Assembly (NCBI RefSeq): GCF_001945395.1
Contig: NZ_MSXV01000058.1
Location: forward strand, 111,706 to 175,705
Source: Pseudomonas sp. PA15(2017)
GTDB lineage: Bacteria; Pseudomonadota; Gammaproteobacteria; Pseudomonadales; Pseudomonadaceae
Direction of reading: 5' to 3'
DNA length: 64,000 nucleotides
Shown here: in pieces, positions 32,543 to 40,035 of the stretch
Layout of the letters: each line of letters opens with the position of its first letter
How positions within the stretch are numbered: the stretch's first letter is position 1
The notes under the pieces: model-generated
What the model was told of the DNA's origin: nothing
Database searches by the model: none
The model's input: only the letters and a program-made list of their open reading frames with translations
Translations under genes and position numbers: made by a program

Positions 32543-32549
32543 GGCGGAA

Positions 32550-32569
32550 TACTGTATATAAAAACAGTA
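32550..32569. promoter_or_regulatory. LexA (SOS) box
   Basis: TACTGTATATAAAAACAGTA matches the E. coli consensus TACTGTATATATATACAGTA at 18 of 20 positions and has the CTG-N10-CAG core. It lies 8 bp upstream of the minus-strand gene at 32303-32542. Confidence 0.75.
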
Positions 32570-32726
32570 TTCTTGCATGACCTGCGCCGCCCGTGCTCAC
32601 GCTCCGATGACCGGCTGCTGACTCCAGCCCTGGCCATCAACTGCCCCACCTACTGCCGCCACACCGGCCGGCGCATCGGCGTGTGCGCATGCCGATACTG
32701 CCTGCCAGCACCTCAGGAGACTCGCG

Positions 32727-32909
32727 ATGAAAGCTCACACCCTCGATCTGACGATTCTCGAACTGACCCGCTGCCTGCGCGCCGCCCGGGCGTTGCGGTC
32801 AGCCCGCAAGAAGTCGGCCGGCAAACGAACGCCGGTGGAAGCCGGCGCGCTGCAGCGTTGCTCTATGGATTTGACGCGGAAGCTGGCAGATCTGCGGCAG
32901 AACCGCTGA
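32727..32909 (+). CDS. Small basic early protein
   Basis: 60 residues (starts MKAHTLDLTILELTRCLRAA), highly basic, with CTCAGGAGACTCGCG upstream of the ATG. Helical. Function unknown. The 450-bp stretch between 32268 and 32727 otherwise contains only the opposite-strand LexA-associated gene and a cysteine-rich frame without a credible start. Confidence 0.5.
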   Translation: MKAHTLDLTILELTRCLRAARALRSARKKSAGKRTPVEAGALQRCSMDLTRKLADLRQNR

Positions 32910-32920
32910 CCGGTAGCGGC

Positions 32921-33154
32921 TCAGGCTGCAAGCACGATCAGCAGGTTGGTTGGCGTCAGCCGCGGGACCATCTCACGCACGTCACCCGGGGTGTCCGGCC
33001 TGAAGAACACCAGGTAGCCGCTGCCGTCCTCATAGGATTTGGCATGTGTTACCCAGTCCCTGATCAAACTGAGATCGAGACCTGTATCGCGGGCGATTTT
33101 CTGAGGAGTAATGGGTTCGTTGATGACGGCGAATGCGGATGCGCTGATCGGCAT
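32921..33154 (-). CDS. Counter-oriented small helix-turn-helix protein
   Basis: 77 residues, ATG at 33154 with AAGGAG at good spacing. ITPQKIARDTGLDLSLIRDWV is a helix-turn-helix; the second half is a short beta-rich part (GYLVFFRPDTPGDV). Like the gene at 32303 it opposes the plus operon, so it probably has its own promoter and may be expressed in the lysogen as a regulator. Family unknown. Confidence 0.6.
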   Translation of the reverse strand: MPISASAFAVINEPITPQKIARDTGLDLSLIRDWVTHAKSYEDGSGYLVFFRPDTPGDVREMVPRLTPTNLLIVLAA

Positions 33155-33334
33155 GTCGAGCTCCTTCTCGTTGTTGATCCTCCTCGGAGTGTAGGCCGCC
33201 TTTCCTATGCCGCCACAACAACTTTTTCCAAATTGCTACAGGCCCACCAGCCCAACTTGCCAGACGCGCCAGCAGGCCTGCAGCCCTTCCAGTATCCCAC
33301 ACCAACTATTGCCGCCAGCGCGGCGAGGTGACCT

Positions 33335-34408
33335 ATGACCAGTACTCACGCAGCCCCCCAGCTTTTCGCCGTCCACGCCCAGGGCCCCGACGAGATTTAC
33401 CCAGCATATGATCGAGCCGACGCGGAGCGCCACGCCGCAGAGCTGAACGCCCTGCGCACGCCGCCCGGCATATCAGTCTCGGCCGTTGTCATCCCCTCGC
33501 CATTCACTGAGCTGGAGCATTGGAAGTACTTCGCCGAGCAGGAGCACGAACACAAGCTGCACCTGCTTGCCGGCGTCACCCCAACTGATGCCAACCTCAG
33601 CGCTATGCGCCGGGAGGGACTGAGCATCGACGGCGACAACGCCTACAAGCGCGATCTGATCGACACCATTGTCGGCGCCCTGGCGTTCGGCAAGCAGGGC
33701 GTGAACCCGCCTCCGACTGGCCACCGGGGAAAACAGTTCTGGGATATAGGCCGCGCCGAGGGCGAAGAGAAAGAGCGCCTGATCAACCAGCGCGACGCCA
33801 TCCTGCTGCAGGCCCGCGTATGGTCCGGCGAGGCGAAAACCCAGCAGGCGATCACCCGCGAAGTCGGCGAGATCCTGGGCGGCATCCCGAGCTGGGGGCC
33901 GATCGCCGCCGGCGTCGAAGCGCTGCGCCAGCAACTGGACGATGCGGTAAACGCTCTGAACGAGATATGCAGGGTCTCAAGGATGGGTGAAGCGCCGTTC
34001 GAAATCGCAACTCTCGCTATTGGCGAGATGTGTGCCAGCGCTGTGCCTGCCGATCACTGCGACCACGAATGGACGGACGATGGCCTGCATCTTCTGGTCT
34101 GCACCGTCTGCGGCGCTCAGGAAGATCAAGACCCGCATTGGCGCGACATGGCAACAGCGCCGCGCGACGGCACGATGGTGCGCCTGCTAGTCGAGTTCAC
34201 TGAGCATGCAACCGAGGACGCCGACCAAGCCCCAACCATCGGCGCCAATAACTTCGAAAACGACGGCGAAGATCGCTGGCTGTTCGCCGGCTGGTGCTGG
34301 TCGCACGACCATTTCACGCAAGGCGAAGGCGAGCCCATCGGATGGCTGCCGATGCTGAACGACCCGGTATGCACGCCTGCCCAGGGCGGCGATGGAGAGG
34401 CGGTATGA
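33335..34408 (+). CDS. Phage protein with C-terminal DUF551-like domain
   Basis: 357 residues, GAGGTGACCT before the ATG. The first third has Ala- and Glu-rich helices, then HLLVCTVCGAQEDQDP with a CxxC, followed by WRDMATAPRDGTMVRLLVEF and IGWLPML, the pattern of DUF551-type domains common at the C-termini of phage early proteins. The role of that domain is unknown. It starts a new run of overlapping plus-strand genes. Confidence 0.55.
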   Translation: MTSTHAAPQLFAVHAQGPDEIYPAYDRADAERHAAELNALRTPPGISVSAVVIPSPFTELEHWKYFAEQEHEHKLHLLAGVTPTDANLSAMRREGLSIDGDNAYKRDLIDTIVGALAFGKQGVNPPPTGHRGKQFWDIGRAEGEEKERLINQRDAILLQARVWSGEAKTQQAITREVGEILGGIPSWGPIAAGVEALRQQLDDAVNALNEICRVSRMGEAPFEIATLAIGEMCASAVPADHCDHEWTDDGLHLLVCTVCGAQEDQDPHWRDMATAPRDGTMVRLLVEFTEHATEDADQAPTIGANNFENDGEDRWLFAGWCWSHDHFTQGEGEPIGWLPMLNDPVCTPAQGGDGEAV

Positions 34409-34746
34409 CCGCGCAGATTGAGGCCGACTACGCCGCCGCAATGGCCGAGCACTATGCCGATCTGCAGAGAAACCGTCGCGAGGTAATGGCCCAGGTCGCT
34501 GAACTGGTCAGCCCGCGGAAGCTGGCCAGCATCGAGAAGTTCATCGACTACGCCGACGACAACTTCGTGTGCGATTTCGAACTGACGGATACGCACGGCG
34601 GCGGACGACAGGATGAGCCCGGCACTGCCTTCCGATACATCTACATCGACCAGCATAGCGGTGGCTGCCCTGCTGGTGATGACCACTACGGGTGGATCTG
34701 GATTCCCCTGCCGAAAGGCAAGTACCTCAAATTTCAATACGCCTGA
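34405..34746 (+). CDS. Unknown phage protein
   Basis: 113 residues, ATGA overlap with the previous gene. N-terminal helix (EADYAAAMAEHYADLQRNRR) then a beta-rich C-terminus with YIYIDQHSGGCPAGDDHYGW. No family recognised. Confidence 0.5.
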   Translation: MTAQIEADYAAAMAEHYADLQRNRREVMAQVAELVSPRKLASIEKFIDYADDNFVCDFELTDTHGGGRQDEPGTAFRYIYIDQHSGGCPAGDDHYGWIWIPLPKGKYLKFQYA

Positions 34747-34757
34747 GGCCCACACCC

Positions 34758-35498
34758 ATGACTAAAAACAACTATCAAGAGCGCACGCAGTTCGACCTCG
34801 CTTATTCGAACGCGGTAGAGAATGGCTGGGAGAGCACCAAGGAGCTGGCTCGGTATATGTGGGATCAGGCCCACGCCAAGCAGCCTGCCAGCGTGGTGGC
34901 CCCGGATGCAACTGGGCGCACTCCGCAGGATTACGCTATCGAGCATGCCGAGTACATGGCGGTCGCCGCAGAGTCCGCAATCTCGGATTATCAGGCGTAC
35001 TCGAAAGCCTGCATTGATTTCGAAGAGCGTGATGATGGTGATGCTTCTGAAGAAGCGTTTGAGGCGGTTAACAATGCTGAGAGCGATCTGACCGATGCGC
35101 TCATAAATCTCCAGTCCATGATTTACGAGTTCCGCAAGCGCCGTGACCGAGCCGCCGCACCGCACCCTGTAAGCGGTGAGCAGAAGCCTGCTGGATATCT
35201 AATTGAAGCATTCGAGCGGACCGGCACCGTAAGGCGAAAGCAATATTCCGACCGACCTTTTAACTCGGCAATCAATGACGCCCTTGATTGGAAAGGAAGC
35301 TTGGAAGTTCGCTCGATTCCGCTTTACGCCGCCCCGCCAGCAACGCAGGACGTGAGCGGGCTGGTTGAGGCACTGGAGAAAATCGTCAGGCACTACCCGC
35401 ATCCAGACATACCCCATGTCGACTACCGGGTGCACGCATGCAGGCAGGCAGAGCACGCCCTGGCAGCCCACCGCGCCCAGCAGGGAGAGCAGCCATGA
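34758..35498 (+). CDS. Unknown phage early protein
   Basis: 246 residues from the ATG at 34758. Helical and acidic in the first half, ending with IPLYAAPPATQDVSGLVEAL and a HACRQAEHAL tail; this RSIPLYAAPP hinge is frequent in modular phage early proteins that swap N- and C-terminal parts. It overlaps the ASCH gene by 4 bp. Function unknown. Confidence 0.5.
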   Translation: MTKNNYQERTQFDLAYSNAVENGWESTKELARYMWDQAHAKQPASVVAPDATGRTPQDYAIEHAEYMAVAAESAISDYQAYSKACIDFEERDDGDASEEAFEAVNNAESDLTDALINLQSMIYEFRKRRDRAAAPHPVSGEQKPAGYLIEAFERTGTVRRKQYSDRPFNSAINDALDWKGSLEVRSIPLYAAPPATQDVSGLVEALEKIVRHYPHPDIPHVDYRVHACRQAEHALAAHRAQQGEQP

Positions 35499-36268
35499 AA
35501 GCTTTGAGCATTCGCCAGCCCTGGGCCTGGCTGATCATCCACGGCGGGAAAGACCTCGAAAACCGCACCTGGAATACGAAATTCCGGGGCCGCTTCCTGG
35601 TACACGCGGCCCAGGGCATGACCCGCAAGGAATACGAGTTCGCCCGAGACTTCGCACTGCAGGCCAACGCTACACTGCTTCCACCACTCGAGGATCTGCA
35701 GCGCGGCGGAATCATCGGATCGGTCGAGCTGGTCGACTCGCTCGATCGCAGCGACTCGCCCTGGTACATGGGCGATAAGGGCTTTGTTCTGCGCGACCCA
35801 AAGCCCCTGCCTTTCATGCCGATGAGAGGCCGGCTGGGCTTCTTCGAAGGCCCCAGCCTGGTCAACGGCGAGACCATCTGCACCTACCAATGGGGAACCT
35901 GGGAGTGCCGCGGCGACGGCTATCTGTGGGATGCCGACCACGATGGCTACGATCCGTCCGAGTGCGACAACGCCTGTCCTTGCTGCAACACGCTGGTTTT
36001 CTTGCAGCGCGCCAAGGAAGAAGCCGAGACCACCAGCAGCTACTCCAATGGGTACTCGAGCGGTACCGGCGAAAGCATCTGGCTGGATCACGTCAAAGCG
36101 GCCCATCGAGAAAACCCGACTGCGACGGAGGCTGCGCTGGCGAAAATCGGGCCAGTTCACGCGCTCGTTGATGACAACAGCCATCCTGAAGGCTTCGTGG
36201 TACGCATCCACAATACTGAGCCGGCAGTTGTAATCCAGCAGCTTACAACTGGGGAGCGCCAGCAATGA
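35495..36268 (+). CDS. ASCH-domain protein
   Basis: 257 residues. The start KALSIRQPWAWLIIHGGKDL, ENRTWNTKFRGRFLVHAAQG and the later GIIGSVELVD match the ASCH domain, an RNA-binding or nucleoside-modifying fold widespread in phages. The second half has CPCCNTLVF and a Ser-rich linker. It may recognise modified nucleosides or RNA. Overlaps neighbours by 4 bp on both sides. Confidence 0.75.
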   Translation: MKALSIRQPWAWLIIHGGKDLENRTWNTKFRGRFLVHAAQGMTRKEYEFARDFALQANATLLPPLEDLQRGGIIGSVELVDSLDRSDSPWYMGDKGFVLRDPKPLPFMPMRGRLGFFEGPSLVNGETICTYQWGTWECRGDGYLWDADHDGYDPSECDNACPCCNTLVFLQRAKEEAETTSSYSNGYSSGTGESIWLDHVKAAHRENPTATEAALAKIGPVHALVDDNSHPEGFVVRIHNTEPAVVIQQLTTGERQQ

Positions 36269-36483
36269 AGCTGATCCCGCACTCCGGCTTCATGCGCCGC
36301 AAACTGGAGGCATGGCTGATTCGCCGTGCCGCCGGCATCCTGATTGGCCGCAACGTCGCCCGCTCTTCCGTCGTCTCTCGCCGAGACAACAAAGCCATGT
36401 GGGGAATGGCCGAGCGCCTGGACAGCATCGCTAGAAGGATCAGCAGCAACTACACCAAAGGCATGGAGGGCTACGACAAATGA
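36265..36483 (+). CDS. Small basic phage protein
   Basis: 72 residues (starts MKLIPHSGFMRRKLEAWLIR), Arg-rich, with a coupled start (ATGA). No family recognised. Confidence 0.5.
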   Translation: MKLIPHSGFMRRKLEAWLIRRAAGILIGRNVARSSVVSRRDNKAMWGMAERLDSIARRISSNYTKGMEGYDK

Positions 36484-36893
36484 AAGCTGTCACCCTTCCC
36501 CGCTGGCTTGAGCGCAGCGCCACACCGCGCTACGACAATCTGTACGTGGTGACCGTCTTCGCCCTTGTGCTGCGCATCCACGGCACCGCCGCGGCCGTGC
36601 GCAACGCGGCGCGCCACATGCGTGACAAAGTCCGGGTCGAGTACCGCCAGAGGATGGCCAACCTCGCCCAGACCCCGAGCGATGACCAGGTGCTGCGCAC
36701 CGCGAACGCCATCGTGCAAGACGGCACCGATGCCATGGGCATCCTGCCTGGCCAACCCTTCGAGCAGCGCCTGCAGGACGCACCGCGCTGCCACTACAAG
36801 AACATGCACCTCGCTGGCGAGCCCGGCGCGCGGCATTGGAAGTGCCAGCACTGCGAGAACACCAAGCCGATCAACTGGAGGGCCGCGGGATGA
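36480..36893 (+). CDS. Phage protein with zinc-ribbon-like end
   Basis: 137 residues. N-terminus MKAVTLPRWLERSATPRYDN followed by helices; the last 35 residues hold CHYKNMHLAG and HWKCQHCENTKP, a probable zinc site. Overlaps both neighbours by 4 bp. Function unknown. Confidence 0.5.
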   Translation: MKAVTLPRWLERSATPRYDNLYVVTVFALVLRIHGTAAAVRNAARHMRDKVRVEYRQRMANLAQTPSDDQVLRTANAIVQDGTDAMGILPGQPFEQRLQDAPRCHYKNMHLAGEPGARHWKCQHCENTKPINWRAAG

Positions 36894-37219
36894 GCGGGAC
36901 TGTCGTCAGGCGGGAGTTTCCGGAAAGCAAGCCGTGGCCACCGATAGACCACCCCGCCACCTATGAAGAAGCCGAGGCCCTGGCCGGGCACCGGCTCGAT
37001 CGCCGCAAGAACTTCGCGATCATCCGCGGCATCGTTCACGACTTAGCGGAGTGGACCGACACCTGCAGCGGCTGCTCGTGTGACTGCGGGTGCATGGGAT
37101 CGCACGGCAATGCCGGTTGCAGCGAGTGCGGGCACACCGGCAAGCGGCGCCAGGCCATGTGGATTCCCATCGACAGCATGATGGAAACCTACCTCGCCCA
37201 GGACGACGAGCCTTCCTGA
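36890..37219 (+). CDS. Cysteine-rich phage protein
   Basis: 109 residues from the ATG at 36890. Residues 60-85 are very Cys-rich (CSGCSCDCGCMGSHGNAGCS, ECGHTGKRRQ) and could bind zinc through a DnaJ-like ribbon. Last gene of the tightly overlapping early run. Confidence 0.5.
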   Translation: MSGTVVRREFPESKPWPPIDHPATYEEAEALAGHRLDRRKNFAIIRGIVHDLAEWTDTCSGCSCDCGCMGSHGNAGCSECGHTGKRRQAMWIPIDSMMETYLAQDDEPS

Positions 37220-37380
37220 GCCAGATCCGTGCAGCAGATTCGGACTTTTGTCCGAAGACAACCTGCCCGGAGAACCCCATTCTAGATAGGGGTTGCATAT
37301 TCCAGAGTGCCGGTAGGCTGGTGTGTAACCCGGCAGAGAAAAAAATTGCAGATTCAGTGGGCGATTCGATCTCGGCCGTT

Positions 37381-37632
37381 ATGGTTAATGCAACCACCAG
37401 ACGTAAGGACAGAATTATAGGCACTCATCATCACGACCTGATCACCGCCGTCGACACAGCGCAGCTGGCGACCAATGGGCTCAATAAGATCGAAACGAAG
37501 GTCGCCGACCTGCTGGCCGGCGCCGACACGAATCACGTGTGCAGCGAGATCCTGTACATCATCACCGATACTCGTGAGGCTGTGAGCTTCGAGGCTCAGG
37601 AGTCGATCAACCGGCTGCGCGAGCAAAGATGA
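37381..37632 (+). CDS. Small protein adjacent to the phage attachment site
   Basis: 83 residues; start uncertain (ATG at 37381, or a GTG at 37357). Begins MVNATTRRKDRIIGTHHHDL and has helical LDTAQLATNGL-like segments. It is the last gene before the phage end. No resemblance to integrases. Function unknown. Confidence 0.4.
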   Translation: MVNATTRRKDRIIGTHHHDLITAVDTAQLATNGLNKIETKVADLLAGADTNHVCSEILYIITDTREAVSFEAQESINRLREQR

Positions 37633-37723
37633 GGATTCAGGTGGTTGCGCGCGAAATATTTTTGTAGGCTCAGGCTGGCCTCACGGGCCGGCTGAGACAG
37701 TATGAATAGGCGCGAAAATCAAA

Positions 37724-37823
37724 TGGTATGCCAGTTGGTATGCCGACTTTTTTAACCATCGAAAAGAACGAGTAAAATCAGCTGTTTAGGAAAGACGTTA
37801 GAATCCTGTCTCTCGACCAAATC
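37724..37823. other. Prophage attachment region (right end)
   Basis: Two direct copies of TGGTATGCC (37724-37732 and 37736-37744) look like integrase arm-type sites. The following core region (about 37795-37823) ends GAATCCTGTCTCTCGACCA, like a tRNA T-arm/acceptor end with CCA, and is followed at once by a strong terminator. The upstream half of the tRNA is not here, as expected when only the 3' end is duplicated by integration. Genes change from phage to conserved chromosome at this point. The left att site is outside the window. Confidence 0.5.
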
Positions 37824-37826
37824 CTT

Positions 37827-37855
37827 AAAAAACCGGCCCTCGCGGCCGGTTTTTT
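37827..37855 (+). terminator. Rho-independent terminator at the phage-chromosome junction
   Basis: A-run, CCGGCC-ctcgc-GGCCGG stem, then a T-run; works in both directions. Probably the original terminator of the tRNA-like target gene. Confidence 0.8.
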
Positions 37856-37943
37856 CGTATTGGCACCTTTGCATCCATCTCCCGCTTTAAGCAGCACCAC
37901 TCCCCTGCCAATCGTTCGCCACCGCACCCGTGCCACCAAACAT

Positions 37944-37967
37944 GAAAAAGCCCGCTCAGCGGGCTTT
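37944..37967 (-). terminator. Terminator of the small secreted protein gene
   Basis: AAGCCCGC/GCGGGCTT stem with an A-run on the plus strand, i.e. a T-run for minus-strand transcription ending the gene at 38013. Confidence 0.75.
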
Positions 37968-38012
37968 GAATGGCATTACCGGGTCGAACATTGCGACCCG
38001 GCTCCAGGCGTA

Positions 38013-38195
38013 TCAGCCCTCGCCTCCACCACCGCAGGCAACCAGCTCGATCAGCCCCATCTGATACCACTTGTTCTGGCAACTCCAGCCATGCTCGAAC
38101 GTCCAGGCACTGGCGGTGCCACTGAATGCGATACCGGCCAGCAATGCTGCCGCCAGCCCCAAGCGGCGTGAACCCATCTTCTTCATGTTTTTCAT
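38013..38195 (-). CDS. Small secreted protein
   Basis: 60 residues from the ATG at 38195 (GGAGAGG 5-6 bases upstream). MKNMKKMGSRRLGLAAALLA then GIAFSGTASA is a classic Sec signal peptide; the mature part of about 27 residues starts WTFEHGWSCQNKWYQMGLIE, has two cysteines (CQNK and VACGG) and a glycine-rich end. Probably a periplasmic or secreted peptide, family unknown. First chromosomal gene beside the prophage. Confidence 0.65.
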   Translation of the reverse strand: MKNMKKMGSRRLGLAAALLAGIAFSGTASAWTFEHGWSCQNKWYQMGLIELVACGGGGEG

Positions 38196-38361
38196 GGAAA
38201 CCTCTCCATCGATCCAGGATTGATGGGCAACGCATCGCACCGCAGCCATCCAGCTCATGACACGCCACCCGCCCGGAAATGCTCCTGCAGGACCGGGCCT
38301 GGCTCAATAGAACAGGTGGCCTAGAGGCGAGGTGCCAGCCCGCGGTTTTTCGGCCGCCCAT

Positions 38362-38414
38362 AAAAAAAGCCCGCCACAAGGGCGGGCCAGGAGACCTTCC
38401 CTGCCGGGAAGGTC
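38362..38414 (-). terminator. Terminator hairpins downstream of dctA
   Basis: Two stems: GACCTTCC/GGAAGGTC (38393-38414) next to the dctA stop, then GCCCGCC/GGCGGGC (38364-38387) followed by a seven-base T-run on the minus strand (38362-38368 read as A on plus). Confidence 0.8.
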
Positions 38415-38427
38415 GACGACATTTCTA

Positions 38428-39756
38428 TCAGGAAGCCTTGCCAACGTTGTCGGCAGGTACGGCCACTACGTCCGGGCGACCACCGGAAGCCAGCTCGCGC
38501 TGCAGGGTGTCTTCGTCCAGCTCCTTGCACCACTTGGCGACCACGATGGTGGCAACGCCGTTACCGACCAGGTTGGTCAGCGCGCGAGCTTCGGACATGA
38601 AGCGGTCGATACCCAGGATCAGCGCCAGGCCGGCAACCGGCAGGTGGCCGACGGCAGACAGAGTGGCAGCCAGAACGATGAAGCCACTACCGGTCACGCC
38701 AGCAGCGCCCTTGGAGGCCACCAGCAGTACCAGCAGCAGGGTGATCTGGTGAGTGATGTCCATCGGGGTATCGGTGGCTTGGGCGATGAACACCGCCGCC
38801 ATGGTCAGGTAGATCGAGGTACCGTCAAGGTTGAAGGAGTAACCGGTAGGGATCACCAGGCCGACGACCGACTTGTTGGCACCGAGTTTTTCCATCTTGG
38901 TCAGCATGCGTGGCAGGGCCGACTCCGACGACGAAGTACCCAGCACGATCATCAGCTCTTCGCGGATGTAACGGATCAGGCGCAGGACGCTGAAGCCATG
39001 GGCACGGCAGATGCCGCCCAACACGATTAGCACGAAGAAGAAGCAGGTGATGTAGAAGCACAGCATCAACTGACCCAGTTGCACCAGCGAGCCGACACCG
39101 TATTGACCGATGGTGAAGGCCATGGCACCGAAAGCACCGATGGGCGCGAGCTTCATGATCATGTTGATGATGCCGAACATGACGTGAGCGATGCGATCGA
39201 TGAACTCGAGCACCGGGCGACCGAACTCACCCATGCGCTGCAGTGCGAAGGCGAAGATCACCGAGAAGAACAGCACCTGCAGGATGTCGCCGTTGGCGAA
39301 CGCACCGACCACTGTGGACGGAATCACGTTGAGCAGGAAGCCGATGGTGCTCTGCGCTTCACCCGCCTGGGCATAGGCAGCGATCTTGCTGGCATCCAGC
39401 GTGCTCGGGTCGACGTGCATGCCGACACCTGGCTGCACCACGTTGACCACGACCAGACCGATGATCAGGGTGATGGTGGAAACGATCTCGAAATACAGCA
39501 GTGCATAGCCGCCGGTCTTGCCGACCGCCTTCATGTCCTGCATGCCGGCGATGCCGCTGACCACTGTACAGAAAATGATGGGGGCGATGACCATCTTGAT
39601 CAGCTTGACGAAACCATCGCCAAGCGGTTTGAGGGCAACACCGGTTTCAGGGTAGAAGTGACCGAGGAGAATGCCGATGGTGATGGCAGCCAACACCTGG
39701 ACATAGAGCATTTTATAGAACGGTTGACGGACAACATCGTTCGTTGTGGCAGTCAT
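38428..39756 (-). CDS. dctA: C4-dicarboxylate transporter DctA
   Basis: 442 residues, typical for DctA of the DAACS (glutamate/dicarboxylate-cation symporter) family. Landmarks are GILLGHFYPETGVALKPLGD, KTGGYALLYFEIVSTITLI, the SSSESALPRMLTKME serine-rich hairpin and the GYSFNLDGTSIYLTMAAVFI segment with substrate and sodium ligands. It imports succinate, fumarate and malate into the cytoplasm. A sigma-54 promoter sits about 126 bp upstream, consistent with DctB/DctD-type control known in Pseudomonas. The neighbouring order (dctA near phoPQ) matches P. aeruginosa. Confidence 0.95.
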   Translation of the reverse strand: MTATTNDVVRQPFYKMLYVQVLAAITIGILLGHFYPETGVALKPLGDGFVKLIKMVIAPIIFCTVVSGIAGMQDMKAVGKTGGYALLYFEIVSTITLIIGLVVVNVVQPGVGMHVDPSTLDASKIAAYAQAGEAQSTIGFLLNVIPSTVVGAFANGDILQVLFFSVIFAFALQRMGEFGRPVLEFIDRIAHVMFGIINMIMKLAPIGAFGAMAFTIGQYGVGSLVQLGQLMLCFYITCFFFVLIVLGGICRAHGFSVLRLIRYIREELMIVLGTSSSESALPRMLTKMEKLGANKSVVGLVIPTGYSFNLDGTSIYLTMAAVFIAQATDTPMDITHQITLLLVLLVASKGAAGVTGSGFIVLAATLSAVGHLPVAGLALILGIDRFMSEARALTNLVGNGVATIVVAKWCKELDEDTLQRELASGGRPDVVAVPADNVGKAS

Positions 39757-39881
39757 GGTGAATCCTCATGGGTGCGGCTGACATCCAGCGACGTCCGCAC
39801 CACCTTTCTTGTTTAGGCGCCAACCCTCCTGACCTGGAGGGATTTGTTAGTAGGACGCTAGCGCGACCTTGACGCTGCAAA

Positions 39882-39897
39882 AGCAAGCGTCATGCCA
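39882..39897 (-). promoter_or_regulatory. Sigma-54 (RpoN) promoter of dctA
   Basis: Minus-strand TGGCATGACGCTTGCT matches TGGCACGN4TTGCW at all but one fixed position, with GG and GC correctly spaced at -24/-12. Start of transcription would fall near 39871, about 115 bases before the ATG. Confidence 0.8.
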
Positions 39898-40035
39898 TAC
39901 AAGAAATTTTCGGATAAACCTTTGATATAGCGGGACTTTAAAGAAAACCCCAGGCGTACTCACGCCGCCAATGGCGGTTTTCCGCACGGGCCTCGCGCGG
40001 GCGTGGCGGATTCCCACCAAAGCAGCCCAAGGCAA

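Larger units (their letters stand above)
37633..38012. other. Intergenic junction between prophage and chromosome
   Basis: About 380 bp with no supported gene. It contains the arm-like repeats, the att core, the junction terminator and the terminator of the small secreted protein, all listed separately. The stretch 37868-37940 has no other feature I can support. Confidence 0.6.

Noticed and set aside
32141..33331. 396-codon plus-strand frame
   Set aside because: It crosses two well-supported minus-strand genes and a LexA box, and its translation changes composition abruptly. A cysteine-rich piece near 32630-32710 is intriguing but has no start.
37790..37823. A complete tRNA gene at the phage junction
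   Set aside because: Only a 3' tRNA-like end is visible; the upstream sequence does not form D or anticodon arms and the T-arm does not pair.
39847..40035. 62-codon minus-strand frame between phoQ and dctA
   Set aside because: It contains the sigma-54 promoter of dctA and has no start signals.
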